A program made the translations under genes and the position numbers. 32,467 bases of DNA from Chthoniobacter flavus. Lineage in GTDB: Bacteria; Verrucomicrobiota; Verrucomicrobiia; Chthoniobacterales; CAKUMP01. The notes beneath the pieces were generated by a model. It worked only from the letters and a program-made list of their open reading frames with translations. It was not told where the DNA came from and did no database searches. Where the stretch lies: NCBI GenBank assembly GCA_020718605.1, contig DYRR01000006.1, positions 1 to 32,467 of the forward strand. Reading direction: 5' to 3'. This document shows positions 1-8,984 of the stretch, in pieces (position 1 is the first letter of the stretch; each line of letters opens with the position of its first letter).

Positions 1-885
1 CGTGCAGAGAAATCTGTGCTTTGATTGACCGCGCAGGCCCAGACGTTTTGCCTCCACATCGAGCTTCTGAAGTTTGACGGCCATTTTCCGGCGCTCTGCG
101 ATGCCGGCACTCAGCACCTCGCCCTGCTTCTTGAGAGACCTGACCCGGTGAAGTTTTTTGACCGCACTCCAGCACACGTCGCGTTTGGGATCGAAGGACC
201 AGTATGCCGGGATAAAGATCATCGTGCCATGCGGGGTGAGATTTACCGAAAGATTCATGCTGAGCGGTTTATCGCCCTGCATGCCGTAGAGGTTCCAGCG
301 TGAACAAAAAGCGTCGAACGCCGCCTGAAATCGTGCTTCGGGTCTTGTCCAATCGACCGAGAAAGACGGACGCAAATTTCGTTCCGTTGTGAACGTTCGG
401 CGGATGACCCCTTTGGAGTCCGCGAACCCGCTCACTTCCCACCGTTGTTTGATCGCCTGCCACGAGTGGAGCAAATCAGGGTTGCGCTCCGCCTCTTTTT
501 CGATCGAATCGAACTTGGCTGTTGTCGTGACCAGGTTTTTGTAGTCGCCCCGTTGAACGAGCCGCTCGTGTTCCGCCACGACTCGGCAAACGCTTTCCGA
601 TGGGATTTCAGGCAGGCTTTGCAGGAGAAACCGCATATCCCCGTCAAGTTGGCCACCCGCCCCGATAACATCCAGGCAGGTCTGGAAAATATCCTGAAAG
701 TTCAACGGCCAGAGAGTGATGGGAATGAACAGCCAGCGATAAAGGGCTTCGATCTGTGTCACAGCCCGCGCTCCGAGCTTCCGGCGCAGCGCATGAAATC
801 TCCGCACATCATCGAGAAGGCAATCCTTCCGGTGATAGGCCAGCGCATCCAGTAATTGAAGGTCGTGTTTGAGAGTGGATGCCAT
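1..885 (-). CDS. hypothetical protein, C-terminus truncated by window edge
   Basis: Minus-strand frame from ATG at 885 is open for 295 codons to the window edge (MASTLKHDLQLLDALAYHRKDCLLDDVRRFHALRRKL...). The ORF track lacks it because no stop lies inside the window. Track ORFs 25-303 and 445-855 are antisense to it. Confidence 0.7.
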   Translation of the reverse strand, partial: MASTLKHDLQLLDALAYHRKDCLLDDVRRFHALRRKLGARAVTQIEALYRWLFIPITLWPLNFQDIFQTCLDVIGAGGQLDGDMRFLLQSLPEIPSESVCRVVAEHERLVQRGDYKNLVTTTAKFDSIEKEAERNPDLLHSWQAIKQRWEVSGFADSKGVIRRTFTTERNLRPSFSVDWTRPEARFQAAFDAFCSRWNLYGMQGDKPLSMNLSVNLTPHGTMIFIPAYWSFDPKRDVCWSAVKKLHRVRSLKKQGEVLSAGIAERRKMAVKLQKLDVEAKRLGLRGQSKHRFLCT

Positions 886-943
886 GGCGGCAGTTCTAGC
901 CAAAGATTGGGGACAATTCAATCCATGGAATCAAGAGAAAGGA

Positions 944-1831
944 ATGAATAGGATCACCGGCATGAAATCCAAGATCGCCGGTAGCCTCGCACCTGACCCA
1001 AGCCCGACTTCGTCGGATTCCGCCCCCATGACCCGCGAAACCGACAACGGGGAGCAGGTAACCGCCAGTCTAAACATTTCCGATGGCATGCTGGCTGATT
1101 TTGTCCGGCTCCTGAGAGAACAGCTCCTGTGCAAATGGCGATCATACTCAGTGCCCATTTCGTCAGCCACTTGTTTCATTTTTATAGGACCAGAGTTCGA
1201 CTCCAAATCGGAAGAGGAAAGGAATCGGATAGATGCCCAATGGAAGAACATGATGGACAACGCGTCGAAGGAGCAAAAGGCGGCATTGCTTTCCGGCTGG
1301 CTTGATAAAGTCGCGCTTGCTCCCTGGGCGTGCTTCGAAAATGGATTTTCTTCCGCAATACGCGACTGCGTTGAGGACGCATTTTCAAAATTCATTGGCA
1401 CAGCCGCATTGTCGAAACCAAAAATTGAGCCAATTCTTCTTGGGCGATTGCGTGATGGAATCGACGAAGTTTCATCATCCGTTGCCCGGATGGCCCGGAA
1501 CGCCGTGGCGAAACACCGGGAGGAATATGCCCGGCTCCACGCGTGTTACTCGCAGCTTGTTGAGTTCCATCCCCGGTACAGATCGATCTCAAGCCGGACC
1601 CCGTTCTTGGAGGCGGTCGTGGAACTGGCTGTAGTGGTCGATTCAAAGGAGTGCATACAATCGGAGCCCGGGGTATGGGACAACTGGCGCGACTTGAATG
1701 ACCGGGAGTTCTGCGTGAGTTTTGGGAGAGCGCTCGGTTTCCTCAGCAATTCATACAGCGCGTACAACGATCAAGTGGAAGAATCGCTCCAATCTGCTTC
1801 TGACTGTATGGAGGATATATTTTCGGATTGA
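944..1831 (+). CDS. hypothetical protein
   Basis: ORF 869-1831. Internal ATG at 944 is preceded by AGAAAGGA and avoids overlap with the divergent gene ending at 885. No recognised family. Confidence 0.65.
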   Translation: MNRITGMKSKIAGSLAPDPSPTSSDSAPMTRETDNGEQVTASLNISDGMLADFVRLLREQLLCKWRSYSVPISSATCFIFIGPEFDSKSEEERNRIDAQWKNMMDNASKEQKAALLSGWLDKVALAPWACFENGFSSAIRDCVEDAFSKFIGTAALSKPKIEPILLGRLRDGIDEVSSSVARMARNAVAKHREEYARLHACYSQLVEFHPRYRSISSRTPFLEAVVELAVVVDSKECIQSEPGVWDNWRDLNDREFCVSFGRALGFLSNSYSAYNDQVEESLQSASDCMEDIFSD

Positions 1832-1910
1832 TATGCCACCCCCTCGGGTGCGGGCGTATCTGCAATTGTCAAAGCCCGGGTTTGGCGACAGAGTGTGGAA
1901 TTCACACTCC

Positions 1911-2450
1911 GTGCGCACGCTGACCAGACCCATACTTCTAGCCATGGCCCTCTTGTGCCTCCTGTCCGCCCCGGCGGTCCGGGCTCAGGCAACGCAGGAG
2001 ATCCGTCCGCCGTTTGGTCTCAAATGGATGGAAAACACCGAGCGGATGACCTCGCTCCTGCGGGCGACCCAGGCGAATATCACGCAGAAGCGGATGCTCA
2101 ACGGACGCGAAGCCTGGACGGTGGAAGGCATCTCGCAACCGGGTTTGAAAAGGACCATTTTTTACTTCACCGACAGCGCTTTGGTGGAGGTGGAGCTCCA
2201 GTATGAACATGCCCAGTGGGATGCCAACAAATACGATGCGTTTCTGGAGGAAGTCCGGCAGCGGATCGAATCCAAGTTTGGTCCCGGCACCCCGCTGGCC
2301 CAGCAAACCACGCCCAAGGGGGAGGTGACACAGAAAGTGGTCGGATACTCGTGGGCGCAGGAACTCGCGGATCTCCAGTTGTTTTATTATTCCGCCGAAC
2401 GCGGCGCCATGGCCTACCGCACCGTGAGCCTCCACTACCGGGCGCATTGA
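1911..2450 (+). CDS. putative secreted protein of unknown function
   Basis: C-terminal part of ORF 1722-2450. GTG at 1911 gives a signal-peptide-like N-terminus (VRTLTRPILLAMALLCLLSAPAVRAQ). The exact start is uncertain (1833 ATG also possible). Confidence 0.6.
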   Translation: MRTLTRPILLAMALLCLLSAPAVRAQATQEIRPPFGLKWMENTERMTSLLRATQANITQKRMLNGREAWTVEGISQPGLKRTIFYFTDSALVEVELQYEHAQWDANKYDAFLEEVRQRIESKFGPGTPLAQQTTPKGEVTQKVVGYSWAQELADLQLFYYSAERGAMAYRTVSLHYRAH

Positions 2451-2531
2451 TCGGTGCAAGAACAGAGCCGCACCCCGGCTTGACGTGTCTATGGAAAAGG
2501 TCCGATAATCCGCACCCACGCCCCCCTTTTC

Positions 2532-5060
2532 ATGCGTCTTCTTAAAATCGGATTCCTTTCCGCATCGCTGCTCACCGCACTCTGGCTGCTTGCACCGCGC
2601 ACCCGGGAAGGCAAAGTCGGGGACGGGGTGGTGGAGATCAGTTTTATGGGTCCCGGGGGCCCAGTATCGGGTGCGCTGGAAGATGCGATCCGGCAGTTTG
2701 AGGAGGAAAGCGCACGGGCCCACGAAGCCGATCCCTCGAAACCGGTCTATCGTGTGGTGAGCGGTCAGAATGCCTCGCGCGACCAGACGGCCGATCCCAC
2801 CCGCTTCCTGATGAGTGTGGCGGGCGGGATGCCGCCGGATGTGATCTATTTCGACCGGTTTGCCGTGACCGAGTGGGCGGGCCGCGGAGCTTTCCTGGAC
2901 CTCACGCCGTTTATTGAAAAAAATATCACGGACAATGCCGATTTCGCGTTGCGGGCGGAGGATTATTACCCATCCTGCTGGGACGAAGTGGTGTTCCACG
3001 ATCCCCGCACCGGAAAAACGGGAATCTACGGGATTCCGGAGAAAGTGGATTCGCGGGCGCTGCTATACAACAAAGACCTGCTGGTGCGGGCGGGCTACGT
3101 GGACGGGAAGGGCGAGGCGCGGCCACCCCGCACCTGGGAAGAGCTGGAGGAGATGGCCGTCGCGTTGACCGAACGCACACCGGCGGGGTATATCGCGCGG
3201 CTGGGATTTGTCCCCAACTACGGAAATTCCTGGCTCTATCTCTACGGATGGATGAACGGCGGGGAGTTCATGAGTACGGACGGCAAACGCTGCACCCTCG
3301 ATGATCCCCAAGTGGAGTCGGCGCTGGAATGGATGTCCGGGATCTATCGAAAGCTTGGCGGGGCGCGGGAGGTTTATGCGTTCCAGTCGAGTTTCCAGGG
3401 TGGCGATCTGGATCCTTTTCTCACCGGAAAGATCGGGATGAAAATCGACGGGTTCTGGCAGATCACCGACATTCTCTCCCAATACGGACGCTCGGTGAAT
3501 TGGGCGGCGGCCCCTCCTCCCGTGCCTGCGTCCGCCCGGGAGAAGGGAATGGAAACCCTGAGCTGGGTCGGCGGCTGGTGTTATGCGATCCCCTCTTCGG
3601 CCAAGCACAAGGAGGGTGCGTGGGAGCTGATCCGGTTCCTGTCCAGCCAGCGGGCGGTCTCGATCATTGCCGAGAGCAGTCGTCTGCAAGCGGCCAGCCG
3701 GGGCCAGGTTTTTGTTCCCATCCAGCACTCCAACCGGGTCATCAACGAGTTCCTTACAGAGAAATATGTGTTCTCCAATCCCGCGATGGAGCCGCGCATC
3801 AAGGACGCGGTTCGTCTCTACAACGATCTTCTGGAAGGTGCCCGGTTCCGCCCCGTCACACCCGTCGGCCAGCTCCTGTGGAACCAGCACATCACCGCCA
3901 CGGAGAATGCGATTTTCGAAAAATCCACGGCGCATGAAGCGCTTTCCCATGCCACGGCAAATGTCCAGCGGGAACTCGACCGGATCCTCGCTCCGCCTGT
4001 CGGACGCGAGCTGAGCTGGTCGTGGCTCATTGCAATCTATGTGGCACTGGTGGTTGCGGCGGTGATCGGTATCTATTACTGGGACACCCGCGCCGGGCTG
4101 CGCCGGGGCGTCGCGCACGCCCTGCGCCACGTCGGCGGCAACGCGCTTCTCGGAAAAGGCGGCGGCATCGAGGGGGTCCAGAGCAGCTATTTCCGGTCGC
4201 AATGGCGCGGCGGTTGGATCTGTGCGGCCCCATGGATCATCGGATTCATCCTCTTCACCGGCGGACCGATTCTTTTTTCCATCGTCATCAGTTTCTGCGA
4301 CTACGACATTCTCAATCCCGCCCGCGTCACGGGGTTGAAAAATTACCAATGGATGTTCACCAGCGACCCGCTGTTCTGGAAATCCCTGTGGAACACCCTC
4401 TTCATGGTGCTGGGCATCCCCGTGGGGCTGGGCGTGAGCCTGGGCATCGCCATGCTGCTCAACATGGAAATCCGGGGGGTCGCCCTCTGGCGCACCTTCT
4501 TCTACCTGCCCTCCATCGTGCCGGCCGTGGCGGCCAGCATTCTGTGGATCTGGATTTTCAATCCCTCGGGCGGCCTGCTCAACTCCGTGCTCGGTTCGCT
4601 GGGCATCGTGGGTCCCAACTGGCTCCAGGACGAACGCACCAGCAAACTCTCCCTCATCCTCATGGGCCTCTGGGGCGCGGGCGGGGGCATGATCATCTGG
4701 ATCGCCGGACTCAAAGGAATCAGCCAATCCTACTACGAAGCCGCCGATCTCGACGGGGCCGGTCCCTGGGGCAAGTTCCGGCACATCACCCTTCCCCTGC
4801 TCTCGCCCTATATTTTCTTCAATCTCATCATGGGCCTCATCGGAACGTTCCAGATCTTCACCCAGGCGTTTATTATGACCCAGGGCGGCCCGGTGAACTC
4901 CACGCTTTTCTACGCCTATCACCTTTTCAACAACGCCTTCCGCTATCTACAGATGGGTTATGCTGCGGCCATGGCGTGGTTCCTGTTCCTCATTGTCTTT
5001 ATCCTCACCATGATCCAGATGCGGCTTTCCGAACGCTGGGTCCACTACGAGGGCGACTGA
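2532..5060 (+). CDS. sugar ABC transporter: extracellular solute-binding protein fused to MalF-type permease
   Basis: N-terminal signal/anchor and family-1 SBP-like region (PPDVIYFDRFAVTEWAGRGAFLDLTPFIEKN...), TM helix LSWSWLIAIYVALVVAAVIGIYYW, then a MalF-type permease with EAA loop SYYEAADLDGAGPWGKFRHITLPLLSP. Confidence 0.9.
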   Translation: MRLLKIGFLSASLLTALWLLAPRTREGKVGDGVVEISFMGPGGPVSGALEDAIRQFEEESARAHEADPSKPVYRVVSGQNASRDQTADPTRFLMSVAGGMPPDVIYFDRFAVTEWAGRGAFLDLTPFIEKNITDNADFALRAEDYYPSCWDEVVFHDPRTGKTGIYGIPEKVDSRALLYNKDLLVRAGYVDGKGEARPPRTWEELEEMAVALTERTPAGYIARLGFVPNYGNSWLYLYGWMNGGEFMSTDGKRCTLDDPQVESALEWMSGIYRKLGGAREVYAFQSSFQGGDLDPFLTGKIGMKIDGFWQITDILSQYGRSVNWAAAPPPVPASAREKGMETLSWVGGWCYAIPSSAKHKEGAWELIRFLSSQRAVSIIAESSRLQAASRGQVFVPIQHSNRVINEFLTEKYVFSNPAMEPRIKDAVRLYNDLLEGARFRPVTPVGQLLWNQHITATENAIFEKSTAHEALSHATANVQRELDRILAPPVGRELSWSWLIAIYVALVVAAVIGIYYWDTRAGLRRGVAHALRHVGGNALLGKGGGIEGVQSSYFRSQWRGGWICAAPWIIGFILFTGGPILFSIVISFCDYDILNPARVTGLKNYQWMFTSDPLFWKSLWNTLFMVLGIPVGLGVSLGIAMLLNMEIRGVALWRTFFYLPSIVPAVAASILWIWIFNPSGGLLNSVLGSLGIVGPNWLQDERTSKLSLILMGLWGAGGGMIIWIAGLKGISQSYYEAADLDGAGPWGKFRHITLPLLSPYIFFNLIMGLIGTFQIFTQAFIMTQGGPVNSTLFYAYHLFNNAFRYLQMGYAAAMAWFLFLIVFILTMIQMRLSERWVHYEGD

Positions 5061-5072
5061 TTTTTTCCCACC

Positions 5073-6746
5073 ATGAACCACTCCGCCGCCTCCTCCAATC
5101 TCCGCCGGTTCGCGGGCCACGCCTGGATCTACGCGCTGCTTCTCTCGGGATCGCTCATCTTTGCGTGGCCCTTCATCTGGATGATCTGCACCTCGGTGAA
5201 ACTGGACCGCGAGTTGTTTGGGGAAACCCTGCGCACGCTGCCGGACTCGCCGGTGCCCCGGCCGGTGTCGCCGTATGTGGATGCCCTCTATTTTCGGGAC
5301 GTGAAAGAGCCGCGTTCTGCAGAGATTCTACCCCGCATCGAAGCCCGTCTCGACGCGACGGACATCCTCTGGCCGCAGGAACTCGATCACGCATCGGCCC
5401 GCCGTGAAACGGCCCGCGGCATCCTGCGCAAACTTCAGAACACCGTGCCCCAAAACCTGTGGCAGGGGCCGCTCGACAGGGTGTTGCCCGAGATCGACCG
5501 CCGGGTGGACCGATCCATGGCGGAGGAGATCCTGCCGCTGGTGCGGCGATCCCTGTGCATCGGAGCGCTGCGCATCCGCTCCCACGACATCCAGGAGGAG
5601 GAACCGGTGCCGGCGGCGGAAGTTCCCAACATCTGGAAAGTCTCCGGGGACGCGGCGAATGCCCATCTCATTTCCTCACTGGAAGGGGGCCAGCCCATCG
5701 GCGAATTGCGCTATGATTTTGGTCAGGGCCACACCATCCGCCTCGAAACCACGGTGCGTTCGGAATTCCCGCTCGACCGGCTCCACCGCATCCAGCTTGG
5801 CCTGCGTCCAGACGACACCTGGCACAAGCTGGTGCTTGAAGTGGAAAAGCTCGGGGTGAAATACCGGGCCGAACGAACCGTCGATATGGCGGGCATCAAC
5901 GCAATGATCGCCACATGGCAGGAACCTGGCCCGGACGATGCCACCAACAAGATCCGCACCTGGACGCTCTTGCGCGAGGTGGGCCGCGGACCGGAATTGC
6001 TCAATGATCCGCATGCCATGAAGCTGACCCTGCGGCTCGAACGCAACGACACGCCCGGCGCCTGGAGGGCCAAACTCACACGCAACTACCGGCTCGCCCT
6101 GGATCACATCCCTTTCTGGCGCTACGTGGCAACCAGCCTTTTCCTGGTCATTCTCAATCTGGCGGGAACGGTCTTCAGTTGTTCCCTGGTGGCCTATGCG
6201 TTCGCACGGCTCCAGTGGCCGGGGCGCGGACTTTGCTTCGCGCTCATGCTCGCGACCATGATGATTCCGCCGCAGGTCACCATGATCCCGTATTTTCTCA
6301 TCATCCGCTGGCTGGGTTGGTACAACACGCTCTACCCGCTCTGGATCGGGTCCCTGTTTGCGGGGGCGTTCAATGTCTTCCTGCTCCGGCAGTTTATGAA
6401 AGGCATCCCCAAGGACCTCGAGGACGCCGCCCGCATCGACGGATGCGGGTTCTGGCGGGTGTATTGGCACGTGATGCTTCCTCTGGTGAAGCCCACGCTG
6501 GCCGCCATCGCGATCTTCACTTTCATGGGGGTATGGAATGATTTTATGGGCCCGCTCATCTACCTCACCGACCAACGCCTGTATCCGCTCTCGCTGGGGC
6601 TCTACGCGTTCAATGTCCAGGCCGGCGGCAGCATGGCCATGATGATGGCCGGGTCCCTGCTCATGACCGCGCCGGTCATCGCGATTTTCTTCTTCGCACA
6701 ACGGTATTTCATCCAAGGCATCACGCTCACGGGCATGAAAGGCTGA
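5073..6746 (+). CDS. sugar ABC transporter MalG-type permease with large extracytoplasmic insertion
   Basis: TM1 YALLLSGSLIFAWPFIWMICTSVKLDRELF, about 290-residue insert, then FWRYVATSLFLVILNLAGTVFSCSLVAYAFARLQWPGR and EAA loop DLEDAARIDGCGFWRVYWHVMLPLVKP. Confidence 0.9.
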   Translation: MNHSAASSNLRRFAGHAWIYALLLSGSLIFAWPFIWMICTSVKLDRELFGETLRTLPDSPVPRPVSPYVDALYFRDVKEPRSAEILPRIEARLDATDILWPQELDHASARRETARGILRKLQNTVPQNLWQGPLDRVLPEIDRRVDRSMAEEILPLVRRSLCIGALRIRSHDIQEEEPVPAAEVPNIWKVSGDAANAHLISSLEGGQPIGELRYDFGQGHTIRLETTVRSEFPLDRLHRIQLGLRPDDTWHKLVLEVEKLGVKYRAERTVDMAGINAMIATWQEPGPDDATNKIRTWTLLREVGRGPELLNDPHAMKLTLRLERNDTPGAWRAKLTRNYRLALDHIPFWRYVATSLFLVILNLAGTVFSCSLVAYAFARLQWPGRGLCFALMLATMMIPPQVTMIPYFLIIRWLGWYNTLYPLWIGSLFAGAFNVFLLRQFMKGIPKDLEDAARIDGCGFWRVYWHVMLPLVKPTLAAIAIFTFMGVWNDFMGPLIYLTDQRLYPLSLGLYAFNVQAGGSMAMMMAGSLLMTAPVIAIFFFAQRYFIQGITLTGMKG

Positions 6747-6756
6747 AGGACGCCCG

Positions 6757-8175
6757 CTATTTCACCACGCGCAACTGGATGGAGTCATAAACGCCACCTG
6801 CGGCCAGCACGTCGCTGATCACCACGAGGTTGTCGCCTTTCTCCACCAGATTACGATCCCGCAGCGCACGCTCGGCCATCTCGACGGTGAGCGCCGGATT
6901 TTTGTCGAACGGCAGTGCCACGGGAACGATGCCCCAGTGCAACGCCAGAAAGCGGCACACGCCCGGTTCGGGTGAAAACGCGAAGGTCGGCGCCCGTTCG
7001 GCGCGCAGATTGGAGGTGCAGGCCGCGATGTATCCGCGCCGCGTGAACACCAGGATGCGGGCATTGGTGAGCGAATTCGCAAGCACGATGGCGGCACGGA
7101 CTGTTTTTTTCGACACTTGATCGACGTGCGCCTCCGCAGCATACCCGGCGCCTCCGCTGCGCTCGATCCGCCGGGCGACGCGGTCCATCACCCGCACGCA
7201 CTCCACCGGATACCGCCCCGCAGCGGTCTCGCCGCTGAGCATGATGGCGTCGGCCTGTTCGAAAACGGCGTTGGCCACGTCGGTGATCTCGGCCCGGGTC
7301 GGGATGGGATTCTCGATCATGGACTCGAGCAGATGGGTGGCGACGATGACGGGTTTTCCGATGCGGATGCAGCGCTTGATGAGCCGCCTCTGGATGATGG
7401 GCAGCTCCTCCATGGGACACTCGACGCCGAGGTCGCCGCGGGCGATCATGATCGCGTCGGACTCGCGGATGATTCCCTCCAGATTTTTCACCGCGAGCTG
7501 GTCCTCGATCTTGGAAATGATGCGCGCCGGGCAATCCAGGGATCCCAAAAATTCCCGCAACGTGATGACATCGGCGGGTTCGCGGCAGAAACTCAGCGCC
7601 ACAAAATCCACGCCCAGATCCGCGCCCAGCGTGATGTCGGCCTTGTCCTTCTCGGTGAGCGCGGGGAGATTCACCCGCACTCCGGGGAGATTGATGTGGC
7701 GGCGCGATTTGAGAATGCCGGGAGTGAGGACGCGGCAGCGGATCTTGTTGCTGTCCTTGGAAAGCACTTCCAGCCGGATCACCCCATTGTCCACCAGCAC
7801 GATGTCCCCGGCGGAAATATCATCCACGAGCCCCTCGTAATTCACGTCCACGGAACACACCTCCACGCTTTTGTATCCGCGGACGGTGAAATCCAGGATG
7901 TCGCCGGGCTTGAGCGTGAGATTGGAGGAGAGATCGCCGGTGCGGATCTCGGGCCCCTGCGTGTCGAGCAGGATCGCAATGTGGCGGTCGAGCGCGGCGG
8001 CGGTGCGGCGCACCCGGGAAAACACCTCGCGCACCCAGTCGTGCGAGGCATGGCTCATGTTCAACCGGAAGGTTTCCGCGCCCGCCTGGATGAGATCCCG
8101 GATTGTCTCCTCGGTGCTCGATGCGGGCCCGAGTGTGCAGATGATTTTTGTCTGACGAAAAGATTGCGGATTCAT
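6757..8175 (-). CDS. pyk: pyruvate kinase
   Basis: Motifs RQTKIICTLGPASS, RLNMSHASHDW, LLDTQGPEIRTG, IMIARGDLGVECP, MLSGETAAGRYPVECVRVM. Confidence 0.95.
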   Translation of the reverse strand: MNPQSFRQTKIICTLGPASSTEETIRDLIQAGAETFRLNMSHASHDWVREVFSRVRRTAAALDRHIAILLDTQGPEIRTGDLSSNLTLKPGDILDFTVRGYKSVEVCSVDVNYEGLVDDISAGDIVLVDNGVIRLEVLSKDSNKIRCRVLTPGILKSRRHINLPGVRVNLPALTEKDKADITLGADLGVDFVALSFCREPADVITLREFLGSLDCPARIISKIEDQLAVKNLEGIIRESDAIMIARGDLGVECPMEELPIIQRRLIKRCIRIGKPVIVATHLLESMIENPIPTRAEITDVANAVFEQADAIMLSGETAAGRYPVECVRVMDRVARRIERSGGAGYAAEAHVDQVSKKTVRAAIVLANSLTNARILVFTRRGYIAACTSNLRAERAPTFAFSPEPGVCRFLALHWGIVPVALPFDKNPALTVEMAERALRDRNLVEKGDNLVVISDVLAAGGVYDSIQLRVVK

Positions 8176-8984
8176 AAATAAGTGAGATCCGGCTGCGGAT
8201 CGTCCGTGAGGGAAACTTGGGCGAGACGCGCGGAGAACTCCGCGATTCCCTGTTTTCCCCGGTCGTCCAGCGTCCGGCGGATGTGGTTTTGCAGATAACC
8301 CAGCGCAAAGTCAGCAGAAAAATCATGCTGTTCCGCCACAATTGCCGCAATCGATTTTTCTCCGTTTTGAGCGACACACCGCAGGGCGGCTGCGAGCAGG
8401 CCCGCCTCGGCGATCTCCGGACGAATGGCCCACACGGCAAAGACAAAAGGAAGACCCGTAGTGTCTTTCCACCATGTCCCGAGATCCAGCAGTTTCAATT
8501 CCGCCGGGTTGTGCGTCTGGAGTTGGAGCGCCCTGTCGCCAATCACCACCGCCGCTTCCCCCGGTGCGGGTGCCACCGGAGTGGTGGCCAGTCGGAAGAG
8601 GATCTCGGGCCGATCCTTGAAAAGCAGGCGCGTGAGATGGTTCGACGTGCGGGAGGCGGGATCGAGCCACACGACATTCACCGCATCGAGCGGGTCGCCA
8701 TGCGCCACAAGCACGCTTTGCACCGGACCATCGCTCCCGATGCACACCCCGTCCACCGCAGGATGATCCGGCATGTCGAACCAACTGCGCACCGGAATGA
8801 GCGCGGCATCCAGCTCTCCCGCCAGCAGGCCGTCGGCTAGCTCGGCGGGATGGCTCCGCACCATGACATCATCGGCGGCCCGCATGAGGGGACGGGCATT
8901 GAGATACGACACACATCCGACGCGGTAACGGCGGAGGATTTCCAAAGCCCCGCTGATTTTCACGCGGGAACAGGCTCCGGACAT
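8172..8984 (-). CDS. mqnA: chorismate dehydratase (futalosine menaquinone pathway)
   Basis: YRVGCVSYLNARPL, LAGELDAALIPV, WLDPASRTSNHLTRLL are typical of MqnA. 4-bp overlap with pyk. Confidence 0.85.
   Translation of the reverse strand: MSGACSRVKISGALEILRRYRVGCVSYLNARPLMRAADDVMVRSHPAELADGLLAGELDAALIPVRSWFDMPDHPAVDGVCIGSDGPVQSVLVAHGDPLDAVNVVWLDPASRTSNHLTRLLFKDRPEILFRLATTPVAPAPGEAAVVIGDRALQLQTHNPAELKLLDLGTWWKDTTGLPFVFAVWAIRPEIAEAGLLAAALRCVAQNGEKSIAAIVAEQHDFSADFALGYLQNHIRRTLDDRGKQGIAEFSARLAQVSLTDDPQPDLTYL

Noticed and set aside
3063-4922. 619-aa minus-strand ORF antisense to the SBP-permease fusion
   Set aside because: Low-complexity His/Glu/Arg/Gly-rich translation typical of antisense frames in GC-rich genes; the sense strand has clear homology.
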